A stretch of DNA of 64,000 bases from Desulfobulbaceae bacterium (GTDB lineage Bacteria > Desulfobacterota > Desulfobulbia > Desulfobulbales > Desulfocapsaceae): NCBI GenBank assembly GCA_004796425.1, contig QZLB01000097.1, positions 16,453 through 80,452 on the forward strand. The letters are read 5' to 3'. Below the pieces are notes generated by a model that saw nothing but the letters and a program-made list of their open reading frames with translations, was not told the DNA's origin and did not search any database. A program made the position numbers and the translations under genes. Positions within the stretch are counted from its first letter, which is position 1; every line of letters starts with the position of its first letter. Positions 26,642 to 36,043 of this stretch are shown here, piece by piece.

Positions 26642-26851
26642 ATGCCAATATACGAGTTTAAATGTAACGACTGTGGGAATGAATTTGAGGAGCTGCTCAA
26701 ATCATCGGATATATCTGAGATTGTCTGCCCTGAGTGCAAAAGTAAAGGGATTAACAAAATCATGTCCTCGGGCAGTTTCAAACTTGGGGGGGGGAGTGGC
26801 ATTTCGAATCTGCCCTCAGGACCACCATGCGGTAAATCAGGCTTTTCCTGA
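26642..26851 (+). CDS. FmdB-family zinc-ribbon protein
   Basis: 69 residues; ATG 26642 with GAAGG upstream. MPIYEFKCNDCGNEFEELLK and ICPEC-like VCPECKSKGINKIMS give the two CxxC knuckles of the FmdB zinc ribbon (Cys 8, 11, 29, 32), followed by a Gly-rich tail ending CGKSGFS. These small proteins are common in sulfate reducers and are often called regulators; the true role is unsettled. Confidence 0.88.
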   Translation: MPIYEFKCNDCGNEFEELLKSSDISEIVCPECKSKGINKIMSSGSFKLGGGSGISNLPSGPPCGKSGFS

Positions 26852-26863
26852 GCGACATAACAG

Positions 26864-26886
26864 ACAATCCCGGCGGGATTGTTTTA
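26864..26886 (+). terminator. Intrinsic terminator
   Basis: Stem ACAATCCC / GGGATTGT with GGC loop, then TTTTAA, 12 bp after the FmdB stop. It ends the small regulator unit before the convergent FtsB-like gene. Confidence 0.7.
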
Positions 26887-26918
26887 ATAGCGTTACCGGT
26901 TATTCCTTCGCACTTTGG

Positions 26919-27281
26919 TCATTTTTTTGCCTCTGGAAAATCAAAGGCCTCTTCGTTGTCCTTAAGCATTCCTCTTTCTCTGGCCACACGATCAAGGTGT
27001 TGCAGGTCTTTTGTTATCCTTTCAATTTCATTTTTTAACTGCTGGTTTTCCTTGATTAGTTGCGCGGTCTGCTGCTCCATGCCGATCGCCTGGCGGCGCA
27101 GTTTCAACAAGGTGTAGACACCGGTATTGGGCGCAAAAAGCAGGTACAGGATTGACAGAATCACCAAACCTATGATGATTTTCAACAATCGAATCTCCTG
27201 CAACGGGCTCAGCGGTTTACGAGGTTTTTTTCGTTGGCTTACCGCACCGAACATGTTTTGTATGGGAGTGAGTATCTTCAT
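26919..27281 (-). CDS. ftsB: Septum formation initiator, FtsB/DivIC family
   Basis: 120 residues. A basic cytoplasmic N-terminus (RKKPRKPLSP) is followed by one membrane helix (IIIGLVILSILYLLFAP, about 35-52) and a coiled coil (QQTAQLIKENQQLKNEIERI, about 70-90), then RVARERGMLKDNEEAF. The last part is the conserved FtsB/DivIC feature that binds FtsL and FtsQ in the division complex. Length is close to the family norm. It is encoded alone. Confidence 0.82.
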   Translation of the reverse strand: MKILTPIQNMFGAVSQRKKPRKPLSPLQEIRLLKIIIGLVILSILYLLFAPNTGVYTLLKLRRQAIGMEQQTAQLIKENQQLKNEIERITKDLQHLDRVARERGMLKDNEEAFDFPEAKK

Positions 27282-27326
27282 CTGATCACCATATACTTCT
27301 TATACCATAGATAGTGAGCTCAAACC

Positions 27327-27737
27327 ATGAAACAAAAAGAAACCGTTCTGGTCAGTGCCTGTCTGGTTGGGCTCTGTACCAGGTACGACGCACAAGTTAT
27401 AGAAAATTCCGCCTGTATGAGCCGATTGAACAGATTCCAGTGGGTCCCTTTTTGTCCTGAACAGCTGGGTGGAATGCCCACCCCGCGCACAGCCGCTGAC
27501 ATCGTTGGCGGTACGGGAGTCGATGTCCTTGAGAAACGAGCAAAGGTTATTGATAAAAATGGTACGGATGTCAGCCTCCTCTTCATCAAAGGTGCCGAGC
27601 AAACACTGCTGCTGGCAAAAAAACTGAATATCAAACGCGCCATATTAAAAGCCCGCAGTCCATCATGTGGTGTTAATAAACAAGGCGTCACCGCTGCCCT
27701 GCTGGCCAGAAACAATTTCATTCTTGAGGAGTTCTAA
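27327..27737 (+). CDS. DUF523 family protein
   Basis: 136 residues, covering a full DUF523 domain: VSACLVGLCTRYDA (9-22), FCPEQLGGMPTPR (about 47-59) and ILKARSPSCGVNK (about 111-123). The three conserved Cys (SACL, CPE, SPSCG) suggest a metal or Fe-S site. Biochemical role unknown; DUF523 is widespread in anaerobes. Divergent from ftsB with a 45-bp spacer. Confidence 0.88.
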   Translation: MKQKETVLVSACLVGLCTRYDAQVIENSACMSRLNRFQWVPFCPEQLGGMPTPRTAADIVGGTGVDVLEKRAKVIDKNGTDVSLLFIKGAEQTLLLAKKLNIKRAILKARSPSCGVNKQGVTAALLARNNFILEEF

Positions 27738-27754
27738 GTTCTCATTTTGGTAAA

Positions 27755-28453
27755 TCAGGGAATACGCATAATAAGCAAAATGATGATGCCAGCCTCATAA
27801 AGAAGATACAATGGCCCCCCCATCAACAGCATGTTGACCACATCAGGAGTTGGAGTAAGCAGCGCTGCAACAATGGCGATCAGGAGCAGGGCGTAGCGTC
27901 GATGACGGGAGAAGAAACTCCTGGTTACCAAACCGATCTTGGCGGTAAAAACCATCAGGATCGGGAGCTCGAAAATCACCCCGAACGCCAGAATAAAGAG
28001 TGTCACGAAATTGACAAAGCGACCGATAGAAATCACCGGTTTCAACTCTTCTGAACCAAACCCCAACAAGAAATTTATACCGAACGGCAACGTAATGAAA
28101 TAACAGAACAAAGTACCGGCATAAAACAATAGACAGGTGAAAAAACTGAAGAAGAACACTTGAGAACCTGCCACTTTAAACGGGGTACCGACCGCTTTGA
28201 GCAGCACGGTGATTATCCAGGGCATCAGAGCATACAACGCACCAAACAGTGCGAGCTTCACATGGGCCAGAAATGGCCCGGCCACCGAGAAAAAATAGAG
28301 TTTTTCGGCCAGATGCGCCTGGATCACTTCAAGCATCTGGGGAGACAGAAAGAAGATCAGCAGCGTGAGCAGCCCGATCGAGATGAAGAGTTGTCGGATC
28401 GACTTTCTGAGTTCAATAAAAAAAACAGCCAGTGCAGGGGGAGATTCAATCAT
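27755..28453 (-). CDS. tatC: Twin-arginine translocase subunit TatC
   Basis: 232 residues with six predicted membrane helices. FFIELRKSIRQL at the N-terminus carries the Glu of the twin-arginine signal-binding site, and FGVIFELPILMVF (about 158-170) contains the second conserved Glu. RHRRYALLLIAIVAALLTPTPD is the usual fifth-helix entry. It acts with TatA/TatB proteins to move folded proteins, such as formate dehydrogenases and hydrogenases, across the inner membrane. No tatA is seen in the window, so it must be elsewhere. Confidence 0.92.
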   Translation of the reverse strand: MIESPPALAVFFIELRKSIRQLFISIGLLTLLIFFLSPQMLEVIQAHLAEKLYFFSVAGPFLAHVKLALFGALYALMPWIITVLLKAVGTPFKVAGSQVFFFSFFTCLLFYAGTLFCYFITLPFGINFLLGFGSEELKPVISIGRFVNFVTLFILAFGVIFELPILMVFTAKIGLVTRSFFSRHRRYALLLIAIVAALLTPTPDVVNMLLMGGPLYLLYEAGIIILLIMRIP

Positions 28454-28647
28454 AGGTGTAATCGTTTACCATTAAAAATAGAGCGCCGCTCAATGGAGAG
28501 CAACTCGTTACGTACATTGTCGAGAAAATATCAGATAGGAGTATGAAAAGCAATTTGATAGAGGTTGCGTTCGTATTTAAGCCATGCTAAACAATATCCA
28601 CCATTACGCTCAAAACTTCATTAACTATAAAACCAAACGACACGATT

Positions 28648-29919
28648 ATGCTTGAATTACGATTCATCAGGGAAAATATCGAACTGGTAAAAGAGAAAAC
28701 TGCAAAACGTGGGATGGCTACCGACCTGCTTGACCAGTTCATGAAATTAGATGCCCAGCGCCTTGAAATCCTCGGCGAGGTAGAACAATTGAAGAACCGT
28801 CGAAATACGGTTTCACGCGAGATTTCGACCTATAAAAAATCGGGTGATGACGAGGCCGCAGCTCCGCTGATCGATGAGATGAAGCAGGCGAATGAACGTA
28901 TCAAAGTTCTCGATAATGATTTGGCAGCACTGATGGAGCAACTTGAGGATATTGTCATGTCGATTCCCAACCTCTGCGATGATTCAGTGCCGGAAGGTCA
29001 GGATGACAGCGATAATATCGAAGTCAAACTCTGGGGTGACAAACCTGATTTCTCATTCACGCCAAAACCACATTGGGATCTTGGCACCGAACTTGGTGTG
29101 CTTGATTTTGAGCGAGCAGCAAAACTCTCCGGCGCCCGGTTTGCTCTGCTCTCGGGATTTGCAGCCCGGCTTGAGCGGGCACTTGCCAACTTCATGCTGG
29201 ATCTCCAGACTGAACAGCATGGGTATCAGGAGATCCTGCCCCCTTATCTGGTAAACACTCCAACCATGACCGCCACCGGTCAATTACCGAAATTTGCAGA
29301 CGACCTCTTCAAAATAGACAGCTGGGACCTTTACCTGATCCCCACGGCGGAAGTTCCGGTGACTAACATCCATCGCGATGAGACCATAGACGAGCAGGAG
29401 TTGCCGCTCAAATATACCGCCTTTACCCCGTGTTTCCGTTCGGAAGCAGGTTCCTATGGGAGAGATACCCGGGGGCTGATCAGGCAGCACCAGTTCAACA
29501 AAGTAGAGCTGGTCAAGTTCACCACACCAGAAAGTTCCTTCGATGAGTTGGAGCGGCTGCTTGAAGATGCTGAAAAAGTTTTACAATTGCTGAACATTCA
29601 CTATCGAGTGGTGACGCTCTGCTCCGGAGATCTGGGTTTCTCTGCAACCAAAACTTACGATATTGAAGTGTGGTTGCCAGGACAAAATGCCTATCGGGAA
29701 ATTTCATCCTGTTCCAATTTCCTGGATTTTCAGGCACGGCGCGGGGCAATTCGATATCGACCCGAAGGGGAAAAGAAAAGCAAGCTGGTTCATACCTTGA
29801 ATGGCTCAGGACTGGCTGTTGGCAGGACACTGCTCGCGGTTATGGAAAACTATCAGAATGAAGATGGTACAATTTCTGTTCCTGAAGTTCTTGAACCATA
29901 TCTGCAGAGTCGCCTGTAA
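28648..29919 (+). CDS. serS: Seryl-tRNA synthetase
   Basis: 423 residues, standard length. An N-terminal antiparallel coiled coil (about 30-105) binds the long variable arm of tRNA-Ser. The class II core has motif 2 at about 262-285 ([21 protein letters not shown] in part) and motif 3 [18 protein letters not shown] (about 383-400), with the serine pocket around TAEVP (about 231-235). Essential for translation. There is no strong Shine-Dalgarno before the ATG; a 194-bp spacer separates it from divergent tatC, and no T-box leader was seen there. Confidence 0.97.
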   Translation: MLELRFIRENIELVKEKTAKRGMATDLLDQFMKLDAQRLEILGEVEQLKNRRNTVSREISTYKKSGDDEAAAPLIDEMKQANERIKVLDNDLAALMEQLEDIVMSIPNLCDDSVPEGQDDSDNIEVKLWGDKPDFSFTPKPHWDLGTELGVLDFERAAKLSGARFALLSGFAARLERALANFMLDLQTEQHGYQEILPPYLVNTPTMTATGQLPKFADDLFKIDSWDLYLIPTAEVPVTNIHRDETIDEQELPLKYTAFTPCFRSEAGSYGRDTRGLIRQHQFNKVELVKFTTPESSFDELERLLEDAEKVLQLLNIHYRVVTLCSGDLGFSATKTYDIEVWLPGQNAYREISSCSNFLDFQARRGAIRYRPEGEKKSKLVHTLNGSGLAVGRTLLAVMENYQNEDGTISVPEVLEPYLQSRL

Positions 29920-29985
29920 ATGCAGCCAATTGCCTGTTGAGCAGGATGTCTGATTTTTCCAGAGTAATCACCTGAGACCTGTGCG

Positions 29986-30756
29986 ATGACAACCGAAGCC
30001 TCAATTTCCTGCACCTCCACCATACTCACACCTGCCGGCAATTCAGAAGTAGAGGAGCAGCTGGCCATTGAGACACCGTACACGATTTCTCTGAACGAGA
30101 TAGAAATCGGTGCGTCCATGGTTCTACCGGTCGGTCTGGAGGAGTTTGGTGTTGGATTTCTGTTTGGTCAGGGCTACTTATCTGACCCGAAAGAAGTCAA
30201 GGAGGTGATCGTCTGCCCGGAAGGAAAAATATCAGTGTACGCAGACGTGGACGAGGATGTTGCACCCAAGGACGTCATCATTACCTCCGGTTGCGGTGGA
30301 ACCGGCAAAATACCACGGGACATGCTGGAAGGAAAAATTGATGCTCCCCTGGAGACCAGCCTGAGCTTTGCTGACATCTCGGTTTTCATCCGGACGGTTT
30401 TACATCGCTCAACGCTTGGCCCCATGACTCATTGTGTTCATGGGTGCGGTATCTGGTCTGAAGGCAAGGTTGCCGCTTTTTATGAGGATGTCGGAAGACA
30501 CAACGCGGTGGACAAAATCATGGGCGCCATATTACTGGGCAAGGCATCGCCACGGGGGGCGGTCTATACAACCGGTCGGCTCACCTCTGATATGGTACTC
30601 AAGTGTGCACGCATGCGCATACCCATCGTGATGTCCCGCACCGCGCCATCTACATTGGGATTAGCAATCGCCCAGCGAGCTGGCATCACTCTGGCAGCCT
30701 ATGCCAGACCCGAGCGGCTGAATGTATTCTGTAACCCGAATCGTATCAGCAACTGA
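29986..30756 (+). CDS. fdhD: Formate dehydrogenase accessory sulfurtransferase FdhD-like, variant Cys motif
   Basis: 256 residues with the FdhD fold marks: VEEQLAIETPYTISLNEIEI, GFLFGQGYL, EDVGRHNAVDKIMG (about 165-178), and TGRLTSDMVLKCARMRIPIVMSR (in parts). FdhD moves sulfur from IscS to the molybdenum/tungsten cofactor through a CGxCGK loop. Here that loop reads SGCGGTGK: Cys103 stays, the second Cys is Thr106. The usual TGG-x-H stretch reads THCVHGC with two extra Cys, so sulfur relay may use other residues. It follows serS by 66 bp and ends 7 bp from the convergent ddl. Confidence 0.88.
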   Translation: MTTEASISCTSTILTPAGNSEVEEQLAIETPYTISLNEIEIGASMVLPVGLEEFGVGFLFGQGYLSDPKEVKEVIVCPEGKISVYADVDEDVAPKDVIITSGCGGTGKIPRDMLEGKIDAPLETSLSFADISVFIRTVLHRSTLGPMTHCVHGCGIWSEGKVAAFYEDVGRHNAVDKIMGAILLGKASPRGAVYTTGRLTSDMVLKCARMRIPIVMSRTAPSTLGLAIAQRAGITLAAYARPERLNVFCNPNRISN

Positions 30757-30763
30757 TCTTTAC

Positions 30764-31723
30764 TTACCTGATTCCCCTTCGACCCGCTTCAATTCCCAAC
30801 TCGATGAGTCTTTCGAGCAACGCTGGATAATCAAGCCCATGAGCTTTTGCTGACTGGGGTAGCAGACTTGTTTCGGTCATCCCCGGAATGGTGTTTGTTT
30901 CCAAAATATAGATGGTCTGATCCTCACTGATGATCATATCAGATCGTGAATAGCCGGACAGTTGCAAGACCTTGTGGGCATCAAGCCCATATTGTTGTGC
31001 AGTGACGGTATATGTTTCACCGATTTCAGCAGGACAGATTTCCTGAGACGCTCCCGGAAGATACTTTGCGTCGTAATCAAAAAATTCATACCCCTCTCCC
31101 GGCACAATTTCTATGACAGGGAGTGCGACCGGATCATCGTTGCCAAGCACGGATACCGTTATCTCACGTCCTTTGATATATTGTTCAACCATAACCCGGC
31201 TGTCGTTCTCCAACGCCAGCTCAATTCCTTTCTTTACCTCATCCACACTGCGGGCAATGCTCAATCCCAGACTTGAACCATCACGAACCGGCTTAATCAC
31301 CAGCGGCAGGCCGAACTCATCGGAGAGCATGTGCTCATCAACCTCCTGCCCCCGATTGATCACCTTCCATCGAGCCACCGGAATCCCAACCTGTTGATAC
31401 AAGACCTTCGCCAGGTTTTTATCCATGGCCAGGGCACTGCCCAATATACCCGATCCCTGGTACGGTATGCCCAGCAGATCAAGCATTCCCTGCACCGACC
31501 CATCTTCGCCAAACAGGCCATGCAGCAGTATAAAGGCAAAATCAATCTCTGCTGCTTCACTGGCAAGCCGGGTAAGGTCGGTCGCCGGATCATATCTTCT
31601 GATCTGATATTTTTCTGGACTTAAAGCTTTTTCAAAAATTGCCGCGCCACTCAATGAAACCTCTCTTTCACCGGACTTGCCTCCGGCAATCAGTGCAACA
31701 CACTGCTTCGGATTACTGGTCAT
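30764..31723 (-). CDS. ddl: D-alanine--D-alanine ligase
   Basis: 319 residues, ATP-grasp ligase that makes the D-Ala-D-Ala dipeptide for peptidoglycan. Visible motifs: GGKSGEREVSLSGA (13-26), HGLFGEDGSVQGMLDLLGIPY (in parts, about 70-90), KPVRDGSSLGLS and EQYIKGREITV in the ATP site, and the C-terminal ETNTIPGMTETSLLPQSAKAHG with the metal ligands and Ser/Pro loop. The Tyr of the IPYQGSG loop suggests ordinary D-Ala specificity. Single gene, in the cytoplasm. Confidence 0.95.
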   Translation of the reverse strand: MTSNPKQCVALIAGGKSGEREVSLSGAAIFEKALSPEKYQIRRYDPATDLTRLASEAAEIDFAFILLHGLFGEDGSVQGMLDLLGIPYQGSGILGSALAMDKNLAKVLYQQVGIPVARWKVINRGQEVDEHMLSDEFGLPLVIKPVRDGSSLGLSIARSVDEVKKGIELALENDSRVMVEQYIKGREITVSVLGNDDPVALPVIEIVPGEGYEFFDYDAKYLPGASQEICPAEIGETYTVTAQQYGLDAHKVLQLSGYSRSDMIISEDQTIYILETNTIPGMTETSLLPQSAKAHGLDYPALLERLIELGIEAGRRGIR

Positions 31724-31930
31724 AGTTTCACCTGATCAATGGTATGTGGTCGGGGAGAGCTGGCATAACTGGTCATCTGATACCGCTCAATTTGTTTTGT
31801 CTCAGGATAAGACGTCCGTTCAAATTGTACTTTACCCGAAAATGTGAACGACGCAAGCTCTACTCTGGCATACATAGCCGCACTAGCCGCACCGGCGATC
31901 GGAAAGAGCAGGCCCTATCAAAAAAAGCGT

Positions 31931-31959
31931 TTGACAGACATCTTAAATCATTTTATATA
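31931..31959 (+). promoter_or_regulatory. Strong sigma70-type promoter of rpsU
   Basis: TTGACA (31931-31936), a 17-bp spacer and TATATA (31954-31959), about 75 bp before the rpsU ATG. It lies in the 315-bp gap 31724-32038 between divergent ddl and rpsU. Nothing else was recognised there; a short frame at 31744-31974 overlaps this promoter and looks spurious. Confidence 0.8.
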
Positions 31960-32038
31960 GAGAGTTTGTCGTGAGAAAATCCACTCGTATATCGAGTCAA
32001 TGACCATAAGCTGAATTATTTCAAATACGGAGACTCAG

Positions 32039-32233
32039 ATGATTGAAGTTGAAGTTCGGGGAGACCTGGAGTTTGCCATCAGGCAGTTAAAAAAGAAGCT
32101 GCAGATTGATGGTATTAAAAGAGAATTGAAACGGCGTGAATATTACGAGAAGCCAAGTGTCAAGAAACGCCGCAAGCAGGCTGAGGCACGAAGGAAACTC
32201 CGAAAGTTTAATCGGATGAGAAAAGCCGTTTAG
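32039..32233 (+). CDS. rpsU: Ribosomal protein bS21
   Basis: 64 residues, full length. MIEVEVRGDLEFAIRQLKKK is the conserved start, followed by RELKRREYYEKPSVKKRRKQ and a very basic tail. bS21 sits near the 3' end of 16S rRNA and helps initiation. GGAG six bases before the ATG, a near-consensus promoter upstream and a terminator downstream suggest a monocistronic, strongly expressed gene, unlike the rpsU-dnaG-rpoD operon of enterobacteria. Confidence 0.97.
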   Translation: MIEVEVRGDLEFAIRQLKKKLQIDGIKRELKRREYYEKPSVKKRRKQAEARRKLRKFNRMRKAV

Positions 32234-32243
32234 TATATTCGAA

Positions 32244-32274
32244 CCGGCATCCTGATCCAGGATGCCGGCTCCTT
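32244..32274 (+). terminator. Intrinsic terminator after rpsU
   Basis: Perfect 11-bp stem CCGGCATCCTG / CAGGATGCCGG with ATC loop, then a pyrimidine-rich CTCCTTCT tail. The T-run is weak, so some read-through into the recombinase gene is possible. Confidence 0.75.
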
Positions 32275-32291
32275 CTACTCACTGGTGAACA

Positions 32292-33209
32292 GTGATAGGA
32301 ACACCAGCCCTCCCCCCAGAAGTCACCACCCTTTTAGAACGTTATCTCTATCAATTGGCCAGCGAGAGACGACTCTCCACCAATACCATTAATGCGTACC
32401 GGAGCGACATTGAGCTTTTTCTGCTCCATCTGAAACCAAAAAACAACAAAGTTCTTGAGCGAATCAGCCTGGAAACGATACATGACTTCCTGATTTCATC
32501 ACGCAAGAGAAACGTCTCAAACCGGAGTAATGCGAGACGAATTTCGGCACTGAATAACTTTTTTACTTTCCTCGCACTTCATAACCACATTGGCCAGAAC
32601 CCCTTTACGACCATTGATCTGCCCAAAAGCGGAAAAACAATCCCCAAAGCACTCACAATCGATGAAGTGGCCTCGTTGCTTACTCCACCACTCCAGAAGG
32701 ACCATCTTTCTGCCAGGAACCACACCATGCTGCTGCTGCTTTATGCAACCGGTTTACGGGTGAGTGAACTGGTCTCTCTACCGCTGAACAGTTGCAATCT
32801 TTCCTCATGTTTTCTGCGGGTTTCAGGCAAAGGCAACAAGGAACGACTGGTACCATTTGGCGAAGAAACAGGGAGCAGCCTAGTCCACTATATTGAAAAG
32901 ACCCGGAGCGCTCTTTTGTCAGGTAAGCGAAGTAATGATCTCTTTGTCACCACTCGGGGCTCTGCGATGACCAGAGTACGGTTTTGGCAGATTATTAAAG
33001 CAATGGCACGTTCAACGGGTATTACCAAGCAGATCTCACCGCACATGCTGCGGCACTCCTTTGCCACTCACCTCCTGGCCAACGGTGCAGATCTGCGGGC
33101 CGTACAACTCATGCTCGGTCACAGTGATATTACCACCACGCAGATCTATACCCATATCGACCAGGATCGATTAAAATCTATTCACCGCTCCTTTCATCCA
33201 CGGGGCTGA
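32292..33209 (+). CDS. xerD: Xer-type tyrosine recombinase
   Basis: 305 residues; GTG start. N-terminal SAM-like DNA-binding core (about 8-95, SERRLSTNTINAYRSDIELF) and a catalytic domain with the full residue set: Arg in YATGLRVSELVSL (about 152), Lys in VSGKGNKERLVP (about 180), His-x-x-Arg in SPHMLRHSFATHLLA (about 253), His in LGHSD (about 279) and the Tyr nucleophile in TQIYTHI (about 288). Length and the KGNKERLVPFG strand favour chromosomal XerD (dimer resolution at dif with XerC) over a phage or integron integrase. The split between XerC and XerD is not certain. Confidence 0.88.
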   Translation: MIGTPALPPEVTTLLERYLYQLASERRLSTNTINAYRSDIELFLLHLKPKNNKVLERISLETIHDFLISSRKRNVSNRSNARRISALNNFFTFLALHNHIGQNPFTTIDLPKSGKTIPKALTIDEVASLLTPPLQKDHLSARNHTMLLLLYATGLRVSELVSLPLNSCNLSSCFLRVSGKGNKERLVPFGEETGSSLVHYIEKTRSALLSGKRSNDLFVTTRGSAMTRVRFWQIIKAMARSTGITKQISPHMLRHSFATHLLANGADLRAVQLMLGHSDITTTQIYTHIDQDRLKSIHRSFHPRG

Positions 33210-33327
33210 GATACACTGGCTGCCTGAGATAAAACTGGTTATAATCATCTGTAATGTTTATTCTATTTTTTCAGTATTCAAAAAGAAGGAAGAATATCTT
33301 GATCAGAGATTTTAGGGTTGCTGCCGG

Positions 33328-36015
33328 ATGCAGGTAATTACTACTCACATGAACGCGGATTTCGACGGCATGGCCTCGATGATCGCTGCCCGGAAACTCT
33401 ACCCGGAAGCTGTTATCGTCTTTCCCGGCTCCCAGGAAAAAAGTCTGCGAGACTTCATTTCCCAAACCCTGTTCTACCAGTATGATTTTCTCAAAGCCAA
33501 ACAGATCGTCCTGGCCAATGTAAATCAGTTGATTATCGTCGATACCCGGTCTTCAAAAAGGATTGGAGCGTTAGCTGAGTGCTTGAAAAACCCCGGTATT
33601 GAAATCCACCTCTATGACCACCACCCAAAGTCCGATTGTGACATCACCGGTCATTTTGAGGTTGTCCGCGACGTTGGCTCAACAATGACGTTGATGGCTG
33701 AAATTCTCCAGGAAAAGCAACTTGAGATTAGCCCAGATGAAGCAACCATCTTCAGCCTTGGAATCTATGAGGACACCGGATCTCTGACCCATTTAACGAC
33801 GACCCCGGATGATATGCGAGCTGCTGCATGGCTTCTTGAAAGAGGGGCAAAACTCGATATCATTTCACAGTTCATCAGCCATGACCTCACCACCGCACAG
33901 GTCAGTTACCTCAATGAGTTGATGAAAGGAGCCAGCCGAATCACCATCCAGGATATTCCAATCGTTATCGCAACCATATCTCTTACAGAATACGTGGATG
34001 ATTTTTCCCTGATCGTCCGTCGGTTCATGACGATGGAGAACCTTGATGCGCTTTTTACCCTGGCAGCTATGGGCTCACGAATCTACCTAATAGCCCGAAG
34101 TCGTATTCCTGATGTGAACGTGGGAACTATCGCCCGCGAGCTAGGCGGCGGAGGTCACTCCAGTGCGGCGTCTGCAACCATGAAGTCGATGACCTTAATT
34201 GAAGCGAATGAGAAACTGATTCGCAGCCTCCATCGCCATGTCAGACCCCAGTCGATCGCCCGGGAAATGATGGCCTCACCAGCAATCACCGTCCCTGAGC
34301 ACGGGACCATTTTTCAGGCACAGACGCTGATGACCCGCTATAATATTAATTCCATGCCGGTCACCTCCGAACCACTGAAGGCCGACATAGCCAATGACCC
34401 ACAGGGTCCACTTATAGCCGGGATCATCTCCCGGCAGATGGTCGAACGGGCTATCAGTCATGAATTGGGAGACCTGCCGGTCAGCGAGTATATGACCAGC
34501 GATGTTGAAGTATTGTCTCTGAATGCCACGCTTGCAGATATTCAGGAGCTGATTATCGAACACCGGCAGCGGTTGATTCCGATTATCCATGACCGAGAAC
34601 TCAAAGGAATCATTACCCGCACGGACCTGCTGAATCGACTGGTAAATGATCCATCAAACCTGCCCAAAAATCTGCTTCACGAGTCTGAATATCCCTCACT
34701 TGAGCGAAGTCGGAACCTGACCGAACTTATGGCCAGCCTTCTCGATAAAGAGATATTGGTGCTGCTCAGAACCATCGGTGAAGTGGCTGACCAGTATGGA
34801 GATAACGCCTTTGTGGTAGGTGGTTTTGTTCGGGATCTGCTGCTGAAGAAAAAAAACATGGATATCGATGTCGTGGTCGAGGGTGATGGTATCGAGTTTG
34901 CCAAGTTACTCGCCGTAGAACTCGGGGCCAGAGTTCGCACCCATGAACGCTTCAAAACAGCCATGCTGGTATTACCCGATGGTTTTAAAATCGATGTTGC
35001 CACCGCACGGCTGGAATATTACGAATACCCTGCTGCGCTGCCCACCGTTGAGCTCTCGTCAATCAAACTTGATCTGTATCGGCGTGATTTTACGGTCAAT
35101 GCCATGGCTGTACAACTCAACCAGGCTCACTTCGGCAAACTGATCGATTTTTTCAATTCGCAAAATGACCTGAAGCAGCGGGCCATAAAGGTTTTACATA
35201 ATCTCAGTTTTGTTGATGATCCCACCAGAATTTTCAGAGCGGTTCGTTTTGAAAAACGCATGGATTTTATCATTGTCAAGCATACTGCACGGCTGATCAA
35301 GAATGCGGTGAAAATGGGGTTCTTTGGCAAAGCTGATGATCCGAGGTTTTTCATCGAACTGAAAATTCTGCTCAACGAAGAAAACGCCATACCTGCCATC
35401 GAACGACTCGAAGAACTGGGGTTATTTCCGTTCCTCTGGCCCGATCTGAAGCCGCACCTGAAAATAGATCGTCGATTCAGGCACTATCTCACCCAGACTC
35501 ACCGTTCTCTTGCCTGGTATAAGCTGCTCTATTTGTCGCGGCCCATTGCTCCCTGGATGGTTTACATACTTGCCATCATGAGACGTTCCCCGGGCAGTGT
35601 ACTGGCCAACTTCTGCAACAGATTCAAACTGCCATCGAAACAAAAAGAGATGCTGCTCGCCGAGAAAAGTCTGGCAGACAAAACCGCCCATTTCCTGTCT
35701 CGTCACATCGATTTGAAAAACAGTGAAATTTATACTGCGCTGGCAAACCTGCAGGATGAAGGCTTGCTCTATCTGCTGGCTATCGCACGAAAGACAGAAG
35801 CAAAAAAAATGATTTCCAACTATGTCACCAATATGCGTTCAGAGAAACCTCTCACCAATGGTGGTGATCTAAAAAAACTGGGATACCGTCCCGGCCCTAT
35901 TTTCAAAAACATATTGCACACGCTCCTCCTGGCGCGACTCGATGGAGATGTCGCCACAAAACAGGATGAGCTTGACCTGGTCACAAAACGATATCCCATC
36001 GACAAAACTGATTGA
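33328..36015 (+). CDS. A-adding-type tRNA nucleotidyltransferase with DHH and CBS domains
   Basis: 895 residues, three modules. (1) DHH/DHHA1 phosphoesterase (about 1-310): MNADFDGMAS, VDTRS, YDHHPKSD and the GGGGHSSAAS substrate loop, a nanoRNase/c-di-nucleotide-phosphodiesterase-type fold. (2) A pair of CBS domains (about 315-435). (3) A poly(A)-polymerase-type nucleotidyltransferase (about 480-895): VVGGFVRDLLLKKKNMDIDV (catalytic Asp pair in DIDVVVEG, about 512-519), RRDFTVNAMAV and DDPTRIFRAVRFEKRM. This layout is known for the A-adding half of split CCA-adding systems in Aquifex and Desulfobacterota relatives, so I expect a separate CC-adding enzyme elsewhere. The CBS pair may sense adenine nucleotides. 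Confidence 0.9.
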   Translation: MQVITTHMNADFDGMASMIAARKLYPEAVIVFPGSQEKSLRDFISQTLFYQYDFLKAKQIVLANVNQLIIVDTRSSKRIGALAECLKNPGIEIHLYDHHPKSDCDITGHFEVVRDVGSTMTLMAEILQEKQLEISPDEATIFSLGIYEDTGSLTHLTTTPDDMRAAAWLLERGAKLDIISQFISHDLTTAQVSYLNELMKGASRITIQDIPIVIATISLTEYVDDFSLIVRRFMTMENLDALFTLAAMGSRIYLIARSRIPDVNVGTIARELGGGGHSSAASATMKSMTLIEANEKLIRSLHRHVRPQSIAREMMASPAITVPEHGTIFQAQTLMTRYNINSMPVTSEPLKADIANDPQGPLIAGIISRQMVERAISHELGDLPVSEYMTSDVEVLSLNATLADIQELIIEHRQRLIPIIHDRELKGIITRTDLLNRLVNDPSNLPKNLLHESEYPSLERSRNLTELMASLLDKEILVLLRTIGEVADQYGDNAFVVGGFVRDLLLKKKNMDIDVVVEGDGIEFAKLLAVELGARVRTHERFKTAMLVLPDGFKIDVATARLEYYEYPAALPTVELSSIKLDLYRRDFTVNAMAVQLNQAHFGKLIDFFNSQNDLKQRAIKVLHNLSFVDDPTRIFRAVRFEKRMDFIIVKHTARLIKNAVKMGFFGKADDPRFFIELKILLNEENAIPAIERLEELGLFPFLWPDLKPHLKIDRRFRHYLTQTHRSLAWYKLLYLSRPIAPWMVYILAIMRRSPGSVLANFCNRFKLPSKQKEMLLAEKSLADKTAHFLSRHIDLKNSEIYTALANLQDEGLLYLLAIARKTEAKKMISNYVTNMRSEKPLTNGGDLKKLGYRPGPIFKNILHTLLLARLDGDVATKQDELDLVTKRYPIDKTD

Positions 36016-36043
36016 ACTCACAACCACACGGTAGAAGAATCTC

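Noticed and set aside
28454..28647. Possible T-box or other riboswitch before serS
   Set aside because: No specifier stem, T-box sequence or terminator/antiterminator pair could be seen; T-boxes are also not expected for serS in this type of organism.
31744..31974. 76-codon plus-strand frame between ddl and rpsU
   Set aside because: It contains the near-consensus rpsU promoter, has no ribosome site and its composition looks non-coding.
32292..33209. Integrase marking a genomic island
   Set aside because: Length, intact Xer motifs and housekeeping neighbours fit a chromosomal XerC/XerD; no att-like repeats, tRNA gene or phage genes were seen.
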